A stretch of 64,000 nt of DNA, taken from positions 1,488,001 to 1,552,000 of the forward strand of contig NZ_CP085173.1 in the NCBI RefSeq assembly GCF_020616555.1, written 5' to 3'. The first letter of the stretch is position 1, and the number at the start of each line of letters is the position of its first letter. The position numbers and the translations under genes are program-made. The notes below the pieces were generated by a model, which did no database searches, was not told where the DNA came from, and was given only the letters and a program-made list of their open reading frames with translations. The DNA comes from Streptomyces longhuiensis. Lineage in GTDB: Bacteria; Actinomycetota; Actinomycetes; Streptomycetales; Streptomycetaceae. Positions 26,989 through 35,848 of the stretch are shown piece after piece.

Positions 26989-28302
26989 GTGACCGACATC
27001 GAAGACCTTGTCGCCCGCCTCCACGCCACCTTCTCCAGTGGCCGCACCAAGCCGCTCGCCTGGCGGAAGGAGCAGCTCTCCCGGCTGCGCTCCCTGTTCA
27101 CGGAGCACCGCGGGGACATCGCGGACGCGCTGCACGCCGATCTGCACAAGCCGCGCGCCGAAGCCTTCGCCACCGAAATCGACTTCCCCGTACGGGAGAT
27201 CGACCACACCCTGAACCATCTCGCCGAGTGGCTGCGCCCCCGGCCCGTGGCGTCCGGTGCCCTCGCGGGCCTGCCCGACGGATCGGTCGCCGGAACGCAG
27301 TACGACCCGCTCGGCACCGTCCTGATCATCGCGCCCTGGAACTACCCGGTGCAGTTGCTGCTCGTGCCGCTCGTGGGCGCGCTCGCGGCCGGCAACACCG
27401 TCGTCCTCAAGCCGAGCGAGGTCGCTCCGGCGACGTCCGCGCTGATCGCCCGTCTGGTGCCCGAGTACCTCGACAAGGAGGCCGTCGCCGTCGTCGAGGG
27501 GGGCGTCCCGGAGACGACCGAGCTGCTTGCCCAGCGCTGGGACCACATCTTCTACACCGGCAACGGCGTGGTCGGCCGCATCGTCATGCGCGCCGCCGCC
27601 GAGCACCTCACCCCGGTCACCCTCGAACTGGGCGGGAAGTCCCCGGTGTTCGTGGACCGTGACGTCAATCTGAACCGTGTCGCCGAGCGTCTCGCGGGCG
27701 CCAAGTTCCGCAACGCCGGGCAGACATGTGTCGCCCCCGACTACGTGCTGACCGACCCGGAGACCGCCCCCGCGCTCGCCGACGCGCTCGCCAAGGCGGT
27801 CGAGGCGATGTTCGGCATCGACCCGCAGGCCTCGGAGGCGTACGGCCGCATGGTCGACGAGCGGCACTTCGACCGGGTGTCCGCGCTGCTCGACTCCGGG
27901 ACCACGGCCTTCGGCGGGCAGACCGACCGCGACGACACCTACATCGCGCCGACCGTCCTCACCGGCGTGAAGCCCGACGAGCCGGTCATGCTGGAGGAGA
28001 TCTTCGGCCCCATTCTGCCCATCGTCGAGGTCTCCGGGCTCGACGAGGCCATCGAGTTCATCAACGACCGCGACAAGCCGCTCGCCCTCTACGGCTTCAC
28101 CGAGAGCGAGGAGACCCGGCGCCGCCTCGCGGACGAGACGTCCTCCGGCGGCATCGGATTCGGGATGCCGATGGCCCATCTCCGGGTCCCCGAGCTGCCG
28201 TTCGGCGGAGTCGGCGAGAGCGGACTCGGCAACTACCACGGCCCGCACTCCATCGCGACGTTCAGCCACCGCAAGGCGCGGCTCGACGTACCGCTGGGCT
28301 GA
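26989..28302 (+). CDS. Class 3-type aldehyde dehydrogenase
   Basis: A 437-residue NAD(P)-dependent aldehyde dehydrogenase of the short class 3 / coniferyl aldehyde type. The catalytic residues are N117 (APWNYP), E213 (LELGGKSP) and C247 (NAGQTCVAPDY), with the EEIFGPILP and PFGGVGESG motifs in the C-terminal half. GTG 26989 follows GGAG. These enzymes oxidise medium-chain and aromatic aldehydes to acids. A GC-rich hairpin follows 12 bases after the stop. Confidence 0.92.
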   Translation: MTDIEDLVARLHATFSSGRTKPLAWRKEQLSRLRSLFTEHRGDIADALHADLHKPRAEAFATEIDFPVREIDHTLNHLAEWLRPRPVASGALAGLPDGSVAGTQYDPLGTVLIIAPWNYPVQLLLVPLVGALAAGNTVVLKPSEVAPATSALIARLVPEYLDKEAVAVVEGGVPETTELLAQRWDHIFYTGNGVVGRIVMRAAAEHLTPVTLELGGKSPVFVDRDVNLNRVAERLAGAKFRNAGQTCVAPDYVLTDPETAPALADALAKAVEAMFGIDPQASEAYGRMVDERHFDRVSALLDSGTTAFGGQTDRDDTYIAPTVLTGVKPDEPVMLEEIFGPILPIVEVSGLDEAIEFINDRDKPLALYGFTESEETRRRLADETSSGGIGFGMPMAHLRVPELPFGGVGESGLGNYHGPHSIATFSHRKARLDVPLG

Positions 28303-28314
28303 GCCCGGCCGGGC

Positions 28315-28339
28315 GGGGCGGGTCCCGGCGGCCCGCCCC
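28315..28339 (+). terminator. Terminator after the aldehyde dehydrogenase gene
   Basis: GGGGCGGG (28315-28322) pairs perfectly with CCCGCCCC (28332-28339) around a nine-base loop, followed by TCTC. The rest of 28340-28491 holds no recognisable gene. Confidence 0.6.
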
Positions 28340-28491
28340 TCTCGCACCCGCGAGCCGTGCGTCTCGACTGCCTCGCATACGCGAGTGTGTGGCAGTCATG
28401 TGGAGTTTGCCCGCACCGTGTGCCCCGTCCGCCTCCCGCGCCCTAGGCTCCCCGGTTGATCAACTCAATCCGTGCGCCGGGAGGCACCCCC

Positions 28492-30858
28492 ATGGCAGAA
28501 CAGAGCCGTTCGCCACGCGACCCCGTGGAAGAAGCCGCACAAGCCGCGCCATCTGAACGTCCCGATCGTCCCGGGGGTCCCGGACGGCGCAGGGTCCTCG
28601 CGTATCTGCTCGCCGCTCCGACGCTCGCCGTCGGCGCGCGCCTCGGCCTGGACGCCGTGGGCGCCGATTCCGCCGAGGCCGCGGTGCCTTCCCTGCCGCA
28701 GCCGGAGGAGCTCTTCGACCTCGGTGACATGCAGACTCTCGCGGCGGCGCCCACGTCCGGTCTCATCTCCGTCCAGGTGCACGCGGACGGGACGGCGTCG
28801 TTCGCGGTCCCGCGCGCCGAGGTGGGCCAGGGCATGACCACGGCGGTCGCCATGATGATCGCCGAGGAGATGGACCTCCCCCTGGCGAAGGTGCGGGTGT
28901 CCCTGGCCGACGCCCGCCCGGAACTCCTGATGAACCAGCTGACCGGCGGCTCCAACTCGATGCGCAGCATCTACCTCCCGGTCCGCTCCGCGGCGGCCGT
29001 CGCCAGGCAGCGGCTCGTCGCCACGGCCGCACAGCAGTGGGGCGTACCGGAGTCCGAACTGACCACGCGGGACGGCGTGATCACGCACGGTGCCGCGAAG
29101 AGCGCCACGTACGGCTCGCTCGCCGAGACCGCCGCCAGCGCGCGGACCGTCACCGCCTCCGCCCACCTCAAGTCCACGTCCGACTTCACGATCCTGGGCA
29201 CGCCGCAGAACCGTGTCGACGCACGCGACATCGTGACCGGCGCCAAGAAGTTCGGCATGGACCTTCACGTGCCGGACGCGAAGCCGACGATGGTGCGCAG
29301 GCCGCCCACGGTCAACGGCACGGTGGTCTCCGTCGCGAACGCCGAGGCCGTCAGGAACATGCCGGGCATCACCGATGTCGCCACCGTCGAGCACGGTGTC
29401 GCGGTCCGCGGCGAGACGTTCGGCCAGTGCATCGACGCACTGCGCGCGCTCGAGGTGACCTGGGGCCCCGGCACCGTGGACAAGGAGTCGGACGACACCG
29501 TCCTCGCCAAGCTCAGGGCCGCGGCGCTGCCCATGGTCGTGCCGCCGCTCCTCACGAAGAAGATCGACGCCGAGTTCACCTTCGCGTTCGCCAGCAACAG
29601 CCCGCTGGAGCCGGACAACGCCATAGCCGACGTGCGCTCCGACCGCGCCGAGATCTGGGCGAGCCTCAAGGTCCCCATCGTGGCCCAGCGCGACATCGCC
29701 GACCGGCTCGGGCTGCCGCAGACCGCCGTCACGGTGCATGTCGTGGAGGGCGGCGGCTCGTTCGGGCGGCACCTCTTCCACGACGTGGCCGCAGAGGCCG
29801 CCGAGATCTCGCAGAAGATGGGCAAGCCGGTCAAGCTGTCGTGGTCGCGGACCGACAACTTCCGGCAGGGCAGGACCCATCCGATGTGTGTCTCGCGGGT
29901 GCGTGCCACCTACGCGCTCGGCAATGTCGTCAGCTACGAGCAGCGCCACACCAGTTCGCAGACCGACTTCGGGCACGGGCTCGGAGAGATGATCACGTCG
30001 ACGGCGGCGAAGCTGCCCGTGGCCGGCAACCTCACGTTCGCCGAGACCATCTTCCAGCTGACCCAGTCCACGCCGTACAACTTCGGTGTCACCACGCAGC
30101 TCCTCAACGAGGTGCCGCTGAAGTTCAACACCGGCAGCATGCGCAACATCTACTCGCCCAATGTGGCGTGCGCGCGTGAACTCGTCGTCGACCAACTGGC
30201 CGCGAAGATGGGCAAGGACCCCGTCGCGTTCCGCCGCGAGTTCCTCAAGGAGGAACGGCTGCGTGCCGTCCTCGACAAGGCGGCCGAGGCCGGGGAGTGG
30301 GGCAGGGCGCTGCCCGCCGGTGTCGCGCAGGGGATCGCCCTGCACACCGAGTACCGCGGCGCGGTCGCCTCGCTCGTCGAGATCGACTGCCGGCCCGAGA
30401 CGGTGAACCGCAAGGTCAGGGACGGTGTCACCGGCCCGCGCGTGACCCGCGCCCTGATGGTCGTCGACGCCGGCTTCGCCATCAACCCCCGTGGTCTGGA
30501 AGCCCAGATGATGGGTGGGATGAACGACGCGCTCGCCATGGCCCTCACGTCCAGCCTGCACATCAAGGACGGCATCCCGCTGGAGGGCAGCTGGGACCAC
30601 TACTTCTACACGCGGCAGTGGAACACCCCGCCCGACCTGCGCGTCATCGTCATGCCGTCCACCGGTGACAAGCCGTCAGGAGCCGGCGAGCTGGGTGTCG
30701 CGCCCGCGTTCGCCGCCATCGCCTGCGCCTACGCCCGTGCCACGGGCACGCTGCCGAAGAGCTTCCCGATCAACCACGCCACCCTCTCCTTCGACCCGCT
30801 GCCGCTCGAACCGTCCACGCCCCAGTCCCCCACCGACGGTCTCGACCGCGCCTTCTGA
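28492..30858 (+). CDS. Molybdopterin-binding large subunit of a two-subunit xanthine-oxidase-family enzyme
   Basis: A 788-residue molybdenum hydroxylase subunit of the IorB / aldehyde-oxidase large-subunit type. A twin-arginine signal (GRRRVLAYLLAAPTLAVGAR) at about residues 30-50 suggests export through Tat as a folded complex. Cofactor-contact motifs include VPRAEVGQGMTTAVAMMIAE, VEGGGSFGRHLFHD, and the catalytic glutamate segment SGAGELGVAP near residue 730. ATG 28492 follows GGGAGG. It pairs with the 2Fe-2S subunit encoded 11 bases downstream. Substrates in this branch are aldehydes or N-heterocycles; no FAD subunit is encoded here, as expected for iorAB-like enzymes. Confidence 0.9.
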   Translation: MAEQSRSPRDPVEEAAQAAPSERPDRPGGPGRRRVLAYLLAAPTLAVGARLGLDAVGADSAEAAVPSLPQPEELFDLGDMQTLAAAPTSGLISVQVHADGTASFAVPRAEVGQGMTTAVAMMIAEEMDLPLAKVRVSLADARPELLMNQLTGGSNSMRSIYLPVRSAAAVARQRLVATAAQQWGVPESELTTRDGVITHGAAKSATYGSLAETAASARTVTASAHLKSTSDFTILGTPQNRVDARDIVTGAKKFGMDLHVPDAKPTMVRRPPTVNGTVVSVANAEAVRNMPGITDVATVEHGVAVRGETFGQCIDALRALEVTWGPGTVDKESDDTVLAKLRAAALPMVVPPLLTKKIDAEFTFAFASNSPLEPDNAIADVRSDRAEIWASLKVPIVAQRDIADRLGLPQTAVTVHVVEGGGSFGRHLFHDVAAEAAEISQKMGKPVKLSWSRTDNFRQGRTHPMCVSRVRATYALGNVVSYEQRHTSSQTDFGHGLGEMITSTAAKLPVAGNLTFAETIFQLTQSTPYNFGVTTQLLNEVPLKFNTGSMRNIYSPNVACARELVVDQLAAKMGKDPVAFRREFLKEERLRAVLDKAAEAGEWGRALPAGVAQGIALHTEYRGAVASLVEIDCRPETVNRKVRDGVTGPRVTRALMVVDAGFAINPRGLEAQMMGGMNDALAMALTSSLHIKDGIPLEGSWDHYFYTRQWNTPPDLRVIVMPSTGDKPSGAGELGVAPAFAAIACAYARATGTLPKSFPINHATLSFDPLPLEPSTPQSPTDGLDRAF

Positions 30859-30869
30859 GGAGCCCCGCC

Positions 30870-31346
30870 ATGCCCAGTCACACCTTCAAGCTCAACGGCG
30901 AGCAGATCACGGTCGAGGCCGAGGACGACGTACGGCTGCTGTGGGTCCTGCGCGACCTGCTCGGCGTCACCGGACCGAAGTACGGCTGCGGCCTGGGCGT
31001 GTGCCAGGCCTGTACGTCGCACATCAACGGCAAGGCGTTCAACCCGTGTTCGGTGCCGGTGTCGAAGATCGCTCCCGACGACGAGGTGACCACCATCGAG
31101 GGGCTGCCCGCCACCGTGGGCAAGGACCTCCACCCGATGCAGGAGGCCTGGCTCGACCTCGACGTCGCGCAGTGCGGGTACTGCCAGCCGGGCCAGATCA
31201 TGACGGCGGTCGCCAAGGTCCGGCGCGCGGCCGAGGACGGCCGCGACATCACCGACGCGGACCTCGACGAGATCCGCAACATCTGCCGCTGCGGCACGTA
31301 CACCCGCATCCGCGAGGCCATCAGGGCGGGCGCCGAGAACATGTGA
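30870..31346 (+). CDS. 2Fe-2S small subunit of the molybdenum hydroxylase
   Basis: A 158-residue iron-sulfur protein. The plant-ferredoxin-type cluster is held by C40, C45, C48 and C60 (YGCGLGVCQAC...NPC) and the second cluster by C102, C105, C139 and C141 (QCGYCQPG...CRCGTY). This is the complete small subunit of CO-dehydrogenase/IorA type. It has no signal and would be exported with its Tat-targeted partner. Electrons probably pass to a membrane cytochrome, not encoded here. Confidence 0.93.
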   Translation: MPSHTFKLNGEQITVEAEDDVRLLWVLRDLLGVTGPKYGCGLGVCQACTSHINGKAFNPCSVPVSKIAPDDEVTTIEGLPATVGKDLHPMQEAWLDLDVAQCGYCQPGQIMTAVAKVRRAAEDGRDITDADLDEIRNICRCGTYTRIREAIRAGAENM

Positions 31347-31369
31347 GAAGCCGCGACGCCGGCGGCCGG

Positions 31370-32158
31370 CTACATCAGCGGCCGCGGCGGCGCGGGTCCC
31401 CTGCCGACGTCGCGTACGAGGTCCAGGCCGAGCACCCGGTCCACGTACGCGAAGGTCTCGAAGAGCGCTCCGGTCGGGGCGTCCCCCGAGTGCTCCAGGC
31501 GGTGCAGCGTGCGCAGCACCCCGGGCAGGTCGAGGTCGTCCTCCAGACAGTCGCGAATGCTGTCGCGGGCAGGCCCGGGCATGGGCCGCGAAGGGCTGTC
31601 CGCCCAGGTGGCCACCGCGTGGCGCCAGCGCAGAAGTGTGTGATGGGCGGCGGACACCGACGCGGGAGCGAGGCGCAGCGTCTCGGTGCGCGGTTCGGTC
31701 AGCAGGGCGAGCCGCAGGGCCAGCGGGTCGTCGGCCCGCTCCGCGACACCGTCAGCGGCGTGGGCGTCGGCGACAGCGAGCCGGATGACGTCCCCGTCCG
31801 CCTCCTCCGGTGCTTCCTCGCTCCGGCTCAGACGGACGGCGAACGGCCCGCCCAGCTCACCCTCCACGCCCCGCTCGTCGCCGTGGGCGGCGGCCGGGTG
31901 CATGCCGAGTTCGCCGGCCCGCGCCTGGAGCGCCGCCCGTCGCGCGTCGGCCCCGTCCGGGCAGATCAGCCCTGTGTACGCGATGGTCCCCGACAGTTCC
32001 AGTACGCGGGTCAGGACGTCGGCGACGAGCATCGCCCGTACGTCGGAAAGCGCCTCGCCGCCCTCGGGAAGGGCCAGGGGTACGCCGATGCGCACCACGC
32101 TCCGGTGCATCACCGGAGCGACAGGAAGGCCCGAACAGGCATCGACGAGGCGCAGCAT
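31370..32158 (-). CDS. Cysteinyl-tRNA-synthetase-like protein lacking the active site
   Basis: A 262-residue protein that I align by eye with CysS/MshC. The start MLRLVDACSGLPVAPV matches the CysS N-terminus, LSDVRAMLVADVLTRVLELSG matches the helix after the HIGH motif, DPLALRLALLTEP to LLRWRHAVATWA matches the post-KMSKS connective helices, and IRDCLEDDLDLPGVLRTLHR matches the DDFNTP helix of the anticodon-stem domain. The HIGH motif, the zinc ligands and KMSKS are all missing, and the protein is roughly half of normal length. It cannot activate cysteine. A binding or regulatory role is possible. It is convergent with the molybdenum hydroxylase. Confidence 0.65.
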   Translation of the reverse strand: MLRLVDACSGLPVAPVMHRSVVRIGVPLALPEGGEALSDVRAMLVADVLTRVLELSGTIAYTGLICPDGADARRAALQARAGELGMHPAAAHGDERGVEGELGGPFAVRLSRSEEAPEEADGDVIRLAVADAHAADGVAERADDPLALRLALLTEPRTETLRLAPASVSAAHHTLLRWRHAVATWADSPSRPMPGPARDSIRDCLEDDLDLPGVLRTLHRLEHSGDAPTGALFETFAYVDRVLGLDLVRDVGRGPAPPRPLM

Positions 32159-32295
32159 GGCGCGAAGCCTATGCGCAACTCCCTCCGCCCGCCGAGACGT
32201 GCGGCCGAATCGGGACCTCGCGCGTCGCGGATCGGGGTTCCACGACCGGCGTTCGGGCTCAACTGACGCACATCACAAGCGTGTTGACCGGACCG

Positions 32296-33486
32296 TCACG
32301 TGTGGCGGACCCTGAAACCGGTGACGGCCAGCAGGAGTACGGCCGCCGCCTGGATCGCCGCCACCACGACGATCAGCACAGGGATCGAGATGTCGTAGAG
32401 CACCCCGGTCAGCGCTCCTCCGGCGAACGCGGCCACACCCACGACCGCGGCGAAGACGCCGTAGGCCGTCGCCCTGCGGCCCGGCGCGACGAGATCGGCC
32501 ACGACCGCGCGCAGGGTGGACTCCTGCACACCGGTCGCCGCACCCCACACCAGGGCGCCGAGCACGACCGGCGTGAGCGAGTCGGTGAACGCGAGCGCGG
32601 GCACGGCCGCCGAGAGGACCGGCAGGACGATCAGCACGCGTGGCCCGACCCGGTCGTACATCCACCCGGTCGCCAGCGCGGCCAGCGCGTCGACGGCCAT
32701 GGCGGCCGCGTAGAGCAGGGGGACGGCGGCGGTCGGGACGAGCCCGCGCGCGACGAGGTGGAAGGAGAGCACGCCGAACGTCGCGAAGCCCGTCATCGTC
32801 GCGGCGGTGAAGGACGCGTACACCCAGAAGTCGCGCGGCAGTCGGGCGCCGGGTTGCGGCTGCTCGCTCCCGGGTGCGGCCGCGCGTTCGTAGGCCGCCG
32901 GGTCGGGGACCTGGCGCCGCAGCCATACGAGCAGGGTGAGTACGGCGACGCCGGGCACCGCGAGGACCGCGAGCGTGGGCCCGTAGTCGTCGCCCGTCAG
33001 AACCAGCATCCCCGCCACCGCCAGCGGGCCGAGCAACGCGCCCACCTGGTCCAGCGCCTCGTGCACCGCGAACCCCTTGCCGAGCCCGGTGGCCGCCGCC
33101 GCGTGCGAGAGGAGCGTGTCCTTGGCGGGCGAGCGCACCGCCTTGCCGACCCGTTCGGTGATGACGAGCGCGCAGGCCGCCCACAGCACTCCGGTCACGC
33201 CGAGCGGGGGGACGCTGGCCACGGTCAGCGCGTAACCGGCGATCGCCCACCCCCAGAACCGGCCGCTGCGGTCGGCAAGCGGTCCCGAGCCGAGGCGCAG
33301 CAGCAGCGCCGCCGCCTCGCCCGCTCCCGTCACCGCGCCGACCACGGCCGCGGACGCGCCGAGCGAGGCGAGGAGCGGGCCGGTCACCGAGCGGGCACCC
33401 TCGTAGACGAAGTCCGCGAGGAGGCTGACCATGCCGAACCAGACCACGAACCGCCAGGGCCTCATCGCTGTCGCCTCTTCGGTCAT
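32296..33486 (-). CDS. MFS transporter
   Basis: A 396-residue major facilitator protein with twelve predicted membrane segments. The loop motif between segments 2 and 3 reads GSGPLADRSGRFW. ATG 33486 follows GGAGG; a second ATG six codons later is possible. It resembles drug or sugar efflux carriers of the Bcr/YfcJ kind, with no clear substrate. It is divergent from a serine hydrolase gene 108 bases away. Confidence 0.85.
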   Translation of the reverse strand: MTEEATAMRPWRFVVWFGMVSLLADFVYEGARSVTGPLLASLGASAAVVGAVTGAGEAAALLLRLGSGPLADRSGRFWGWAIAGYALTVASVPPLGVTGVLWAACALVITERVGKAVRSPAKDTLLSHAAAATGLGKGFAVHEALDQVGALLGPLAVAGMLVLTGDDYGPTLAVLAVPGVAVLTLLVWLRRQVPDPAAYERAAAPGSEQPQPGARLPRDFWVYASFTAATMTGFATFGVLSFHLVARGLVPTAAVPLLYAAAMAVDALAALATGWMYDRVGPRVLIVLPVLSAAVPALAFTDSLTPVVLGALVWGAATGVQESTLRAVVADLVAPGRRATAYGVFAAVVGVAAFAGGALTGVLYDISIPVLIVVVAAIQAAAVLLLAVTGFRVRHT

Positions 33487-33594
33487 CCGGCCTCCTCCCC
33501 GCCGTCTTTCGGGTGCGTCGGCGGCGCCCCGGCCGATGATTCCGCGCCGCGTGGGGAGTCTCCCCTTCGACACCACACTCGAGAAGGTGGATCG

Positions 33595-34746
33595 ATGACC
33601 AGCTTGCAGGACATTTTCGCGCCGCACGTCCGTGACGGTTCGCTGCCGGGGGCGGTGGCGCTGGTGGCCCGTGGTGACCGGGTCGAGGTGGAGACGGCCG
33701 GCACGGCCGCCCTCGGCGGCGGCTCCCCGATGGCCCGGGACTCGATCTTCCGGATCGCCTCGATCACCAAGCCCCTCACGGCCGCCGCGGTGATGATGCT
33801 GGTCGACGAGGGACGGATCGCGCTGGACGACCCGGTCGACCGGTGGCTGCCCGAGATCGCGAAACCGGTCGTGGTCCGCACGCCGGACGCTCCGGTCGAC
33901 GACGTGGTCCCCGTGGCCCGGCCGATCACGGTGTCCGATCTGCTGACGTTCCGCGCGGGGTGGGGCTTCCCGTCCGACTTCTCGCTGCCGGCGGTCCAGG
34001 CACTGTTCGGGCTCCAGAAGAGCGGCCTCTCCCCCCAGCTCGTCGCGCCGCCCGACGAGTGGATGGAGCATCTGGCCCGTATCCCGCTGCTCGACCAGCC
34101 GGGTGAGACGTGGCTGTACAACACGTGTTCCGACATCCAGGGGGTGCTGATCTCCCGGGTGTCGGGGAGCACCCTGCCGGACTTCCTCGCCGAGCGCGTC
34201 TTCGAGCCGCTCGGGATGACCGACACCGGATTCGAGGTACCGGCGGGCAAGCTGGACCGGTTCACCACGTCCTACCGCCCGCGCAAGGAGGGCGGCCTCG
34301 AACCGGCGGACGCGCCGGACGGACAGTGGAGCAGCCTGCCCGAGTTCCCGTCCGGCGCGGGCGGGCTCGTCTCGACCGCCGACGACTGGTACGCCTTCGC
34401 CAGGATGCTGCTCGCGAAGGGGGTCGCGGGCGGGCGGCGGCTCCTGTCGTCCGACGCGGTACGGCAGATGACGACGGATCATCTGACGACTGCCCAGCGC
34501 GAAGCCAGCGGCCTGTTCACGGAGGGCCAGGGCTGGGGCTTCGGCGGCTCGGTCGACGTGGCACCCGTCGATCCGTGGAACGTCATGGGCCGCTACGGCT
34601 GGGTCGGCGGCACGGGGACCTCGGCGCACCTCACGCCGTCCACGGGCGCGGTCGGCATCCTGCTCACGCAGGTGGAGATGACCGGCCCGACCCCGCCCGC
34701 GCTGATGCGCGACTTCTGGCGGTACACGGCCGCCGAGACCGCCTGA
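33595..34746 (+). CDS. Beta-lactamase-family serine hydrolase
   Basis: A 383-residue class C/EstB-like serine hydrolase. The nucleophile motif is SITK (S56, K59), the second motif YNT (Y175) replaces the usual YxN, and the third is probably GGTGT near residue 338 (WVGGTGTSAHL). There is no signal peptide, so a cytoplasmic esterase is likelier than a beta-lactamase. It starts at ATG 33595 and stands between the MFS gene and an epimerase remnant. Confidence 0.88.
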   Translation: MTSLQDIFAPHVRDGSLPGAVALVARGDRVEVETAGTAALGGGSPMARDSIFRIASITKPLTAAAVMMLVDEGRIALDDPVDRWLPEIAKPVVVRTPDAPVDDVVPVARPITVSDLLTFRAGWGFPSDFSLPAVQALFGLQKSGLSPQLVAPPDEWMEHLARIPLLDQPGETWLYNTCSDIQGVLISRVSGSTLPDFLAERVFEPLGMTDTGFEVPAGKLDRFTTSYRPRKEGGLEPADAPDGQWSSLPEFPSGAGGLVSTADDWYAFARMLLAKGVAGGRRLLSSDAVRQMTTDHLTTAQREASGLFTEGQGWGFGGSVDVAPVDPWNVMGRYGWVGGTGTSAHLTPSTGAVGILLTQVEMTGPTPPALMRDFWRYTAAETA

Positions 34747-34747
34747 C

Positions 34748-34855
34748 CGTCGGGCGGCCGCCTTCGGGGCGACCTTCGGCACGCGCCCCACACCGCTCGG
34801 CGAGACCCTCGACCACACCCTCGCGTGGTACGGCGAGTGGCTCGCCGGGCAGTGA
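34748..34855 (+). pseudogene. C-terminal remnant of an NAD-dependent epimerase/dehydratase gene
   Basis: A short frame with no start reads about 35 codons to TGA 34853-34855 and ends FGTRPTPLGETLDHTLAWYG followed by EWLAGQ. That is the closing helix of extended short-chain epimerases (typically R-P-x-x-LxExLxDTLAWY). It is out of frame with the serine hydrolase, which stops two bases before it. It looks like a leftover from a deletion that fused the serine hydrolase to the end of an epimerase gene. Confidence 0.6.
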
Positions 34856-34867
34856 CGGGCCGGGTGT

Positions 34868-35803
34868 TCAGTGCGCGATCGAGTCGATCAGCTCACGCGC
34901 TCCCTGACGCAGCAGGGCCACGGCGACCGACGTGCCGAGGGTGGCGGGGTCGAGGGGGCCGGCCCACTCGTGCGCGTTGAGCACGGTCTTGCCGTCGGGG
35001 GTGAACACGCAGGCCCGCAGCGACAGATCACCGCTGCGCTCCGCCCTGGCGAACCCGGCGATGGGGCTGTTGCAGTGCCCCTGGAGCACGTGGAGGAACA
35101 TGCGCTCCGCGCTCGCCTCGCGATGGGCGTCGGGGTCACCGAGCGCCGAGATCGTGTCGATCAGATCGGTGTCGCCCTCACGGCACTGGAGAGCCAGGAT
35201 CCCGGCGCCGATCGGCGGGCACATGACCTCGGCCGACAGGATCTCCGTGATCACATCCGTACGGCCGATGCGTTCGAGGCCGGCGGCGGCAAGGAGGAGC
35301 GCGTCGGCGTCGCCCGCCGCGAGCTTGTCCAGGCGCCTGTTCGCGTTGCCGCGCATCGGTACGCACTCCAGGTGCGGGTACGCGGCGGCGAGCTGGGCGA
35401 TGCGGCGCACGGACGAGGTGCCGATCCGCGTGCCGGGCGGGAGTTGATCGAGCGTCAGGCCGTCCGGGTGGATGAGGGCGTCCCTGATGTCGTCCCGCTT
35501 GAGGAACGCGGCGAACACCGTTCCGGCGGGCAGGGGGCGGTCGGCGGGCACGTCCTTGACGCAGTGCACCGCGAGGTCGGCCTCACCGGCGAGCAGCGCG
35601 GCGTCGACCTCCTTGGTGAACGCCCCCTTCCCCTCGACCAGGGACAGGTCGCCCATCCACTTGTCGCCGGTCGTCTTGACGGGGACGACCGTGGTGCGGA
35701 TCTCCGGGTGCAGGGCGGCCAGTTCGGCGCGTACGCGCTCCACCTGGGCCAGCGCCATGGGCGAGTCGCGGGAGACGATACGGATCAGTTCAGGGGCGGA
35801 CAT
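34868..35803 (-). CDS. hemC: Hydroxymethylbilane synthase (stand-alone paralogue)
   Basis: A 311-residue porphobilinogen deaminase that joins four porphobilinogens into preuroporphyrinogen. The dipyrromethane-anchoring cysteine is C244 (LQGHCNSP); the [11 protein letters not shown] strand carries the catalytic aspartate, and GTSSVRR and [12 protein letters not shown] hold substrate arginines. The N-terminal [10 protein letters not shown] deviates from the usual TRxSxLAxxQ. Streptomyces normally encodes the main hemC beside hemA, hemB and hemD; here it is alone, so this is a second copy. ATG 35803 was chosen as the start nearest the conserved IRIVSRDS segment. Confidence 0.92.
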   Translation of the reverse strand: MSAPELIRIVSRDSPMALAQVERVRAELAALHPEIRTTVVPVKTTGDKWMGDLSLVEGKGAFTKEVDAALLAGEADLAVHCVKDVPADRPLPAGTVFAAFLKRDDIRDALIHPDGLTLDQLPPGTRIGTSSVRRIAQLAAAYPHLECVPMRGNANRRLDKLAAGDADALLLAAAGLERIGRTDVITEILSAEVMCPPIGAGILALQCREGDTDLIDTISALGDPDAHREASAERMFLHVLQGHCNSPIAGFARAERSGDLSLRACVFTPDGKTVLNAHEWAGPLDPATLGTSVAVALLRQGARELIDSIAH

Positions 35804-35848
35804 GGCCCCAGGATAGGGGGTCATGTCCGCCCCGCCCGCGTGACGTGT

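Noticed and set aside
25882..28347. An 821-codon minus-strand open frame
   Set aside because: It runs antisense through DJ-1, TetR and aldehyde dehydrogenase genes, which all have clear families on the plus strand.
28465..30600. A 711-codon minus-strand open frame
   Set aside because: Antisense shadow of the molybdenum hydroxylase subunit.
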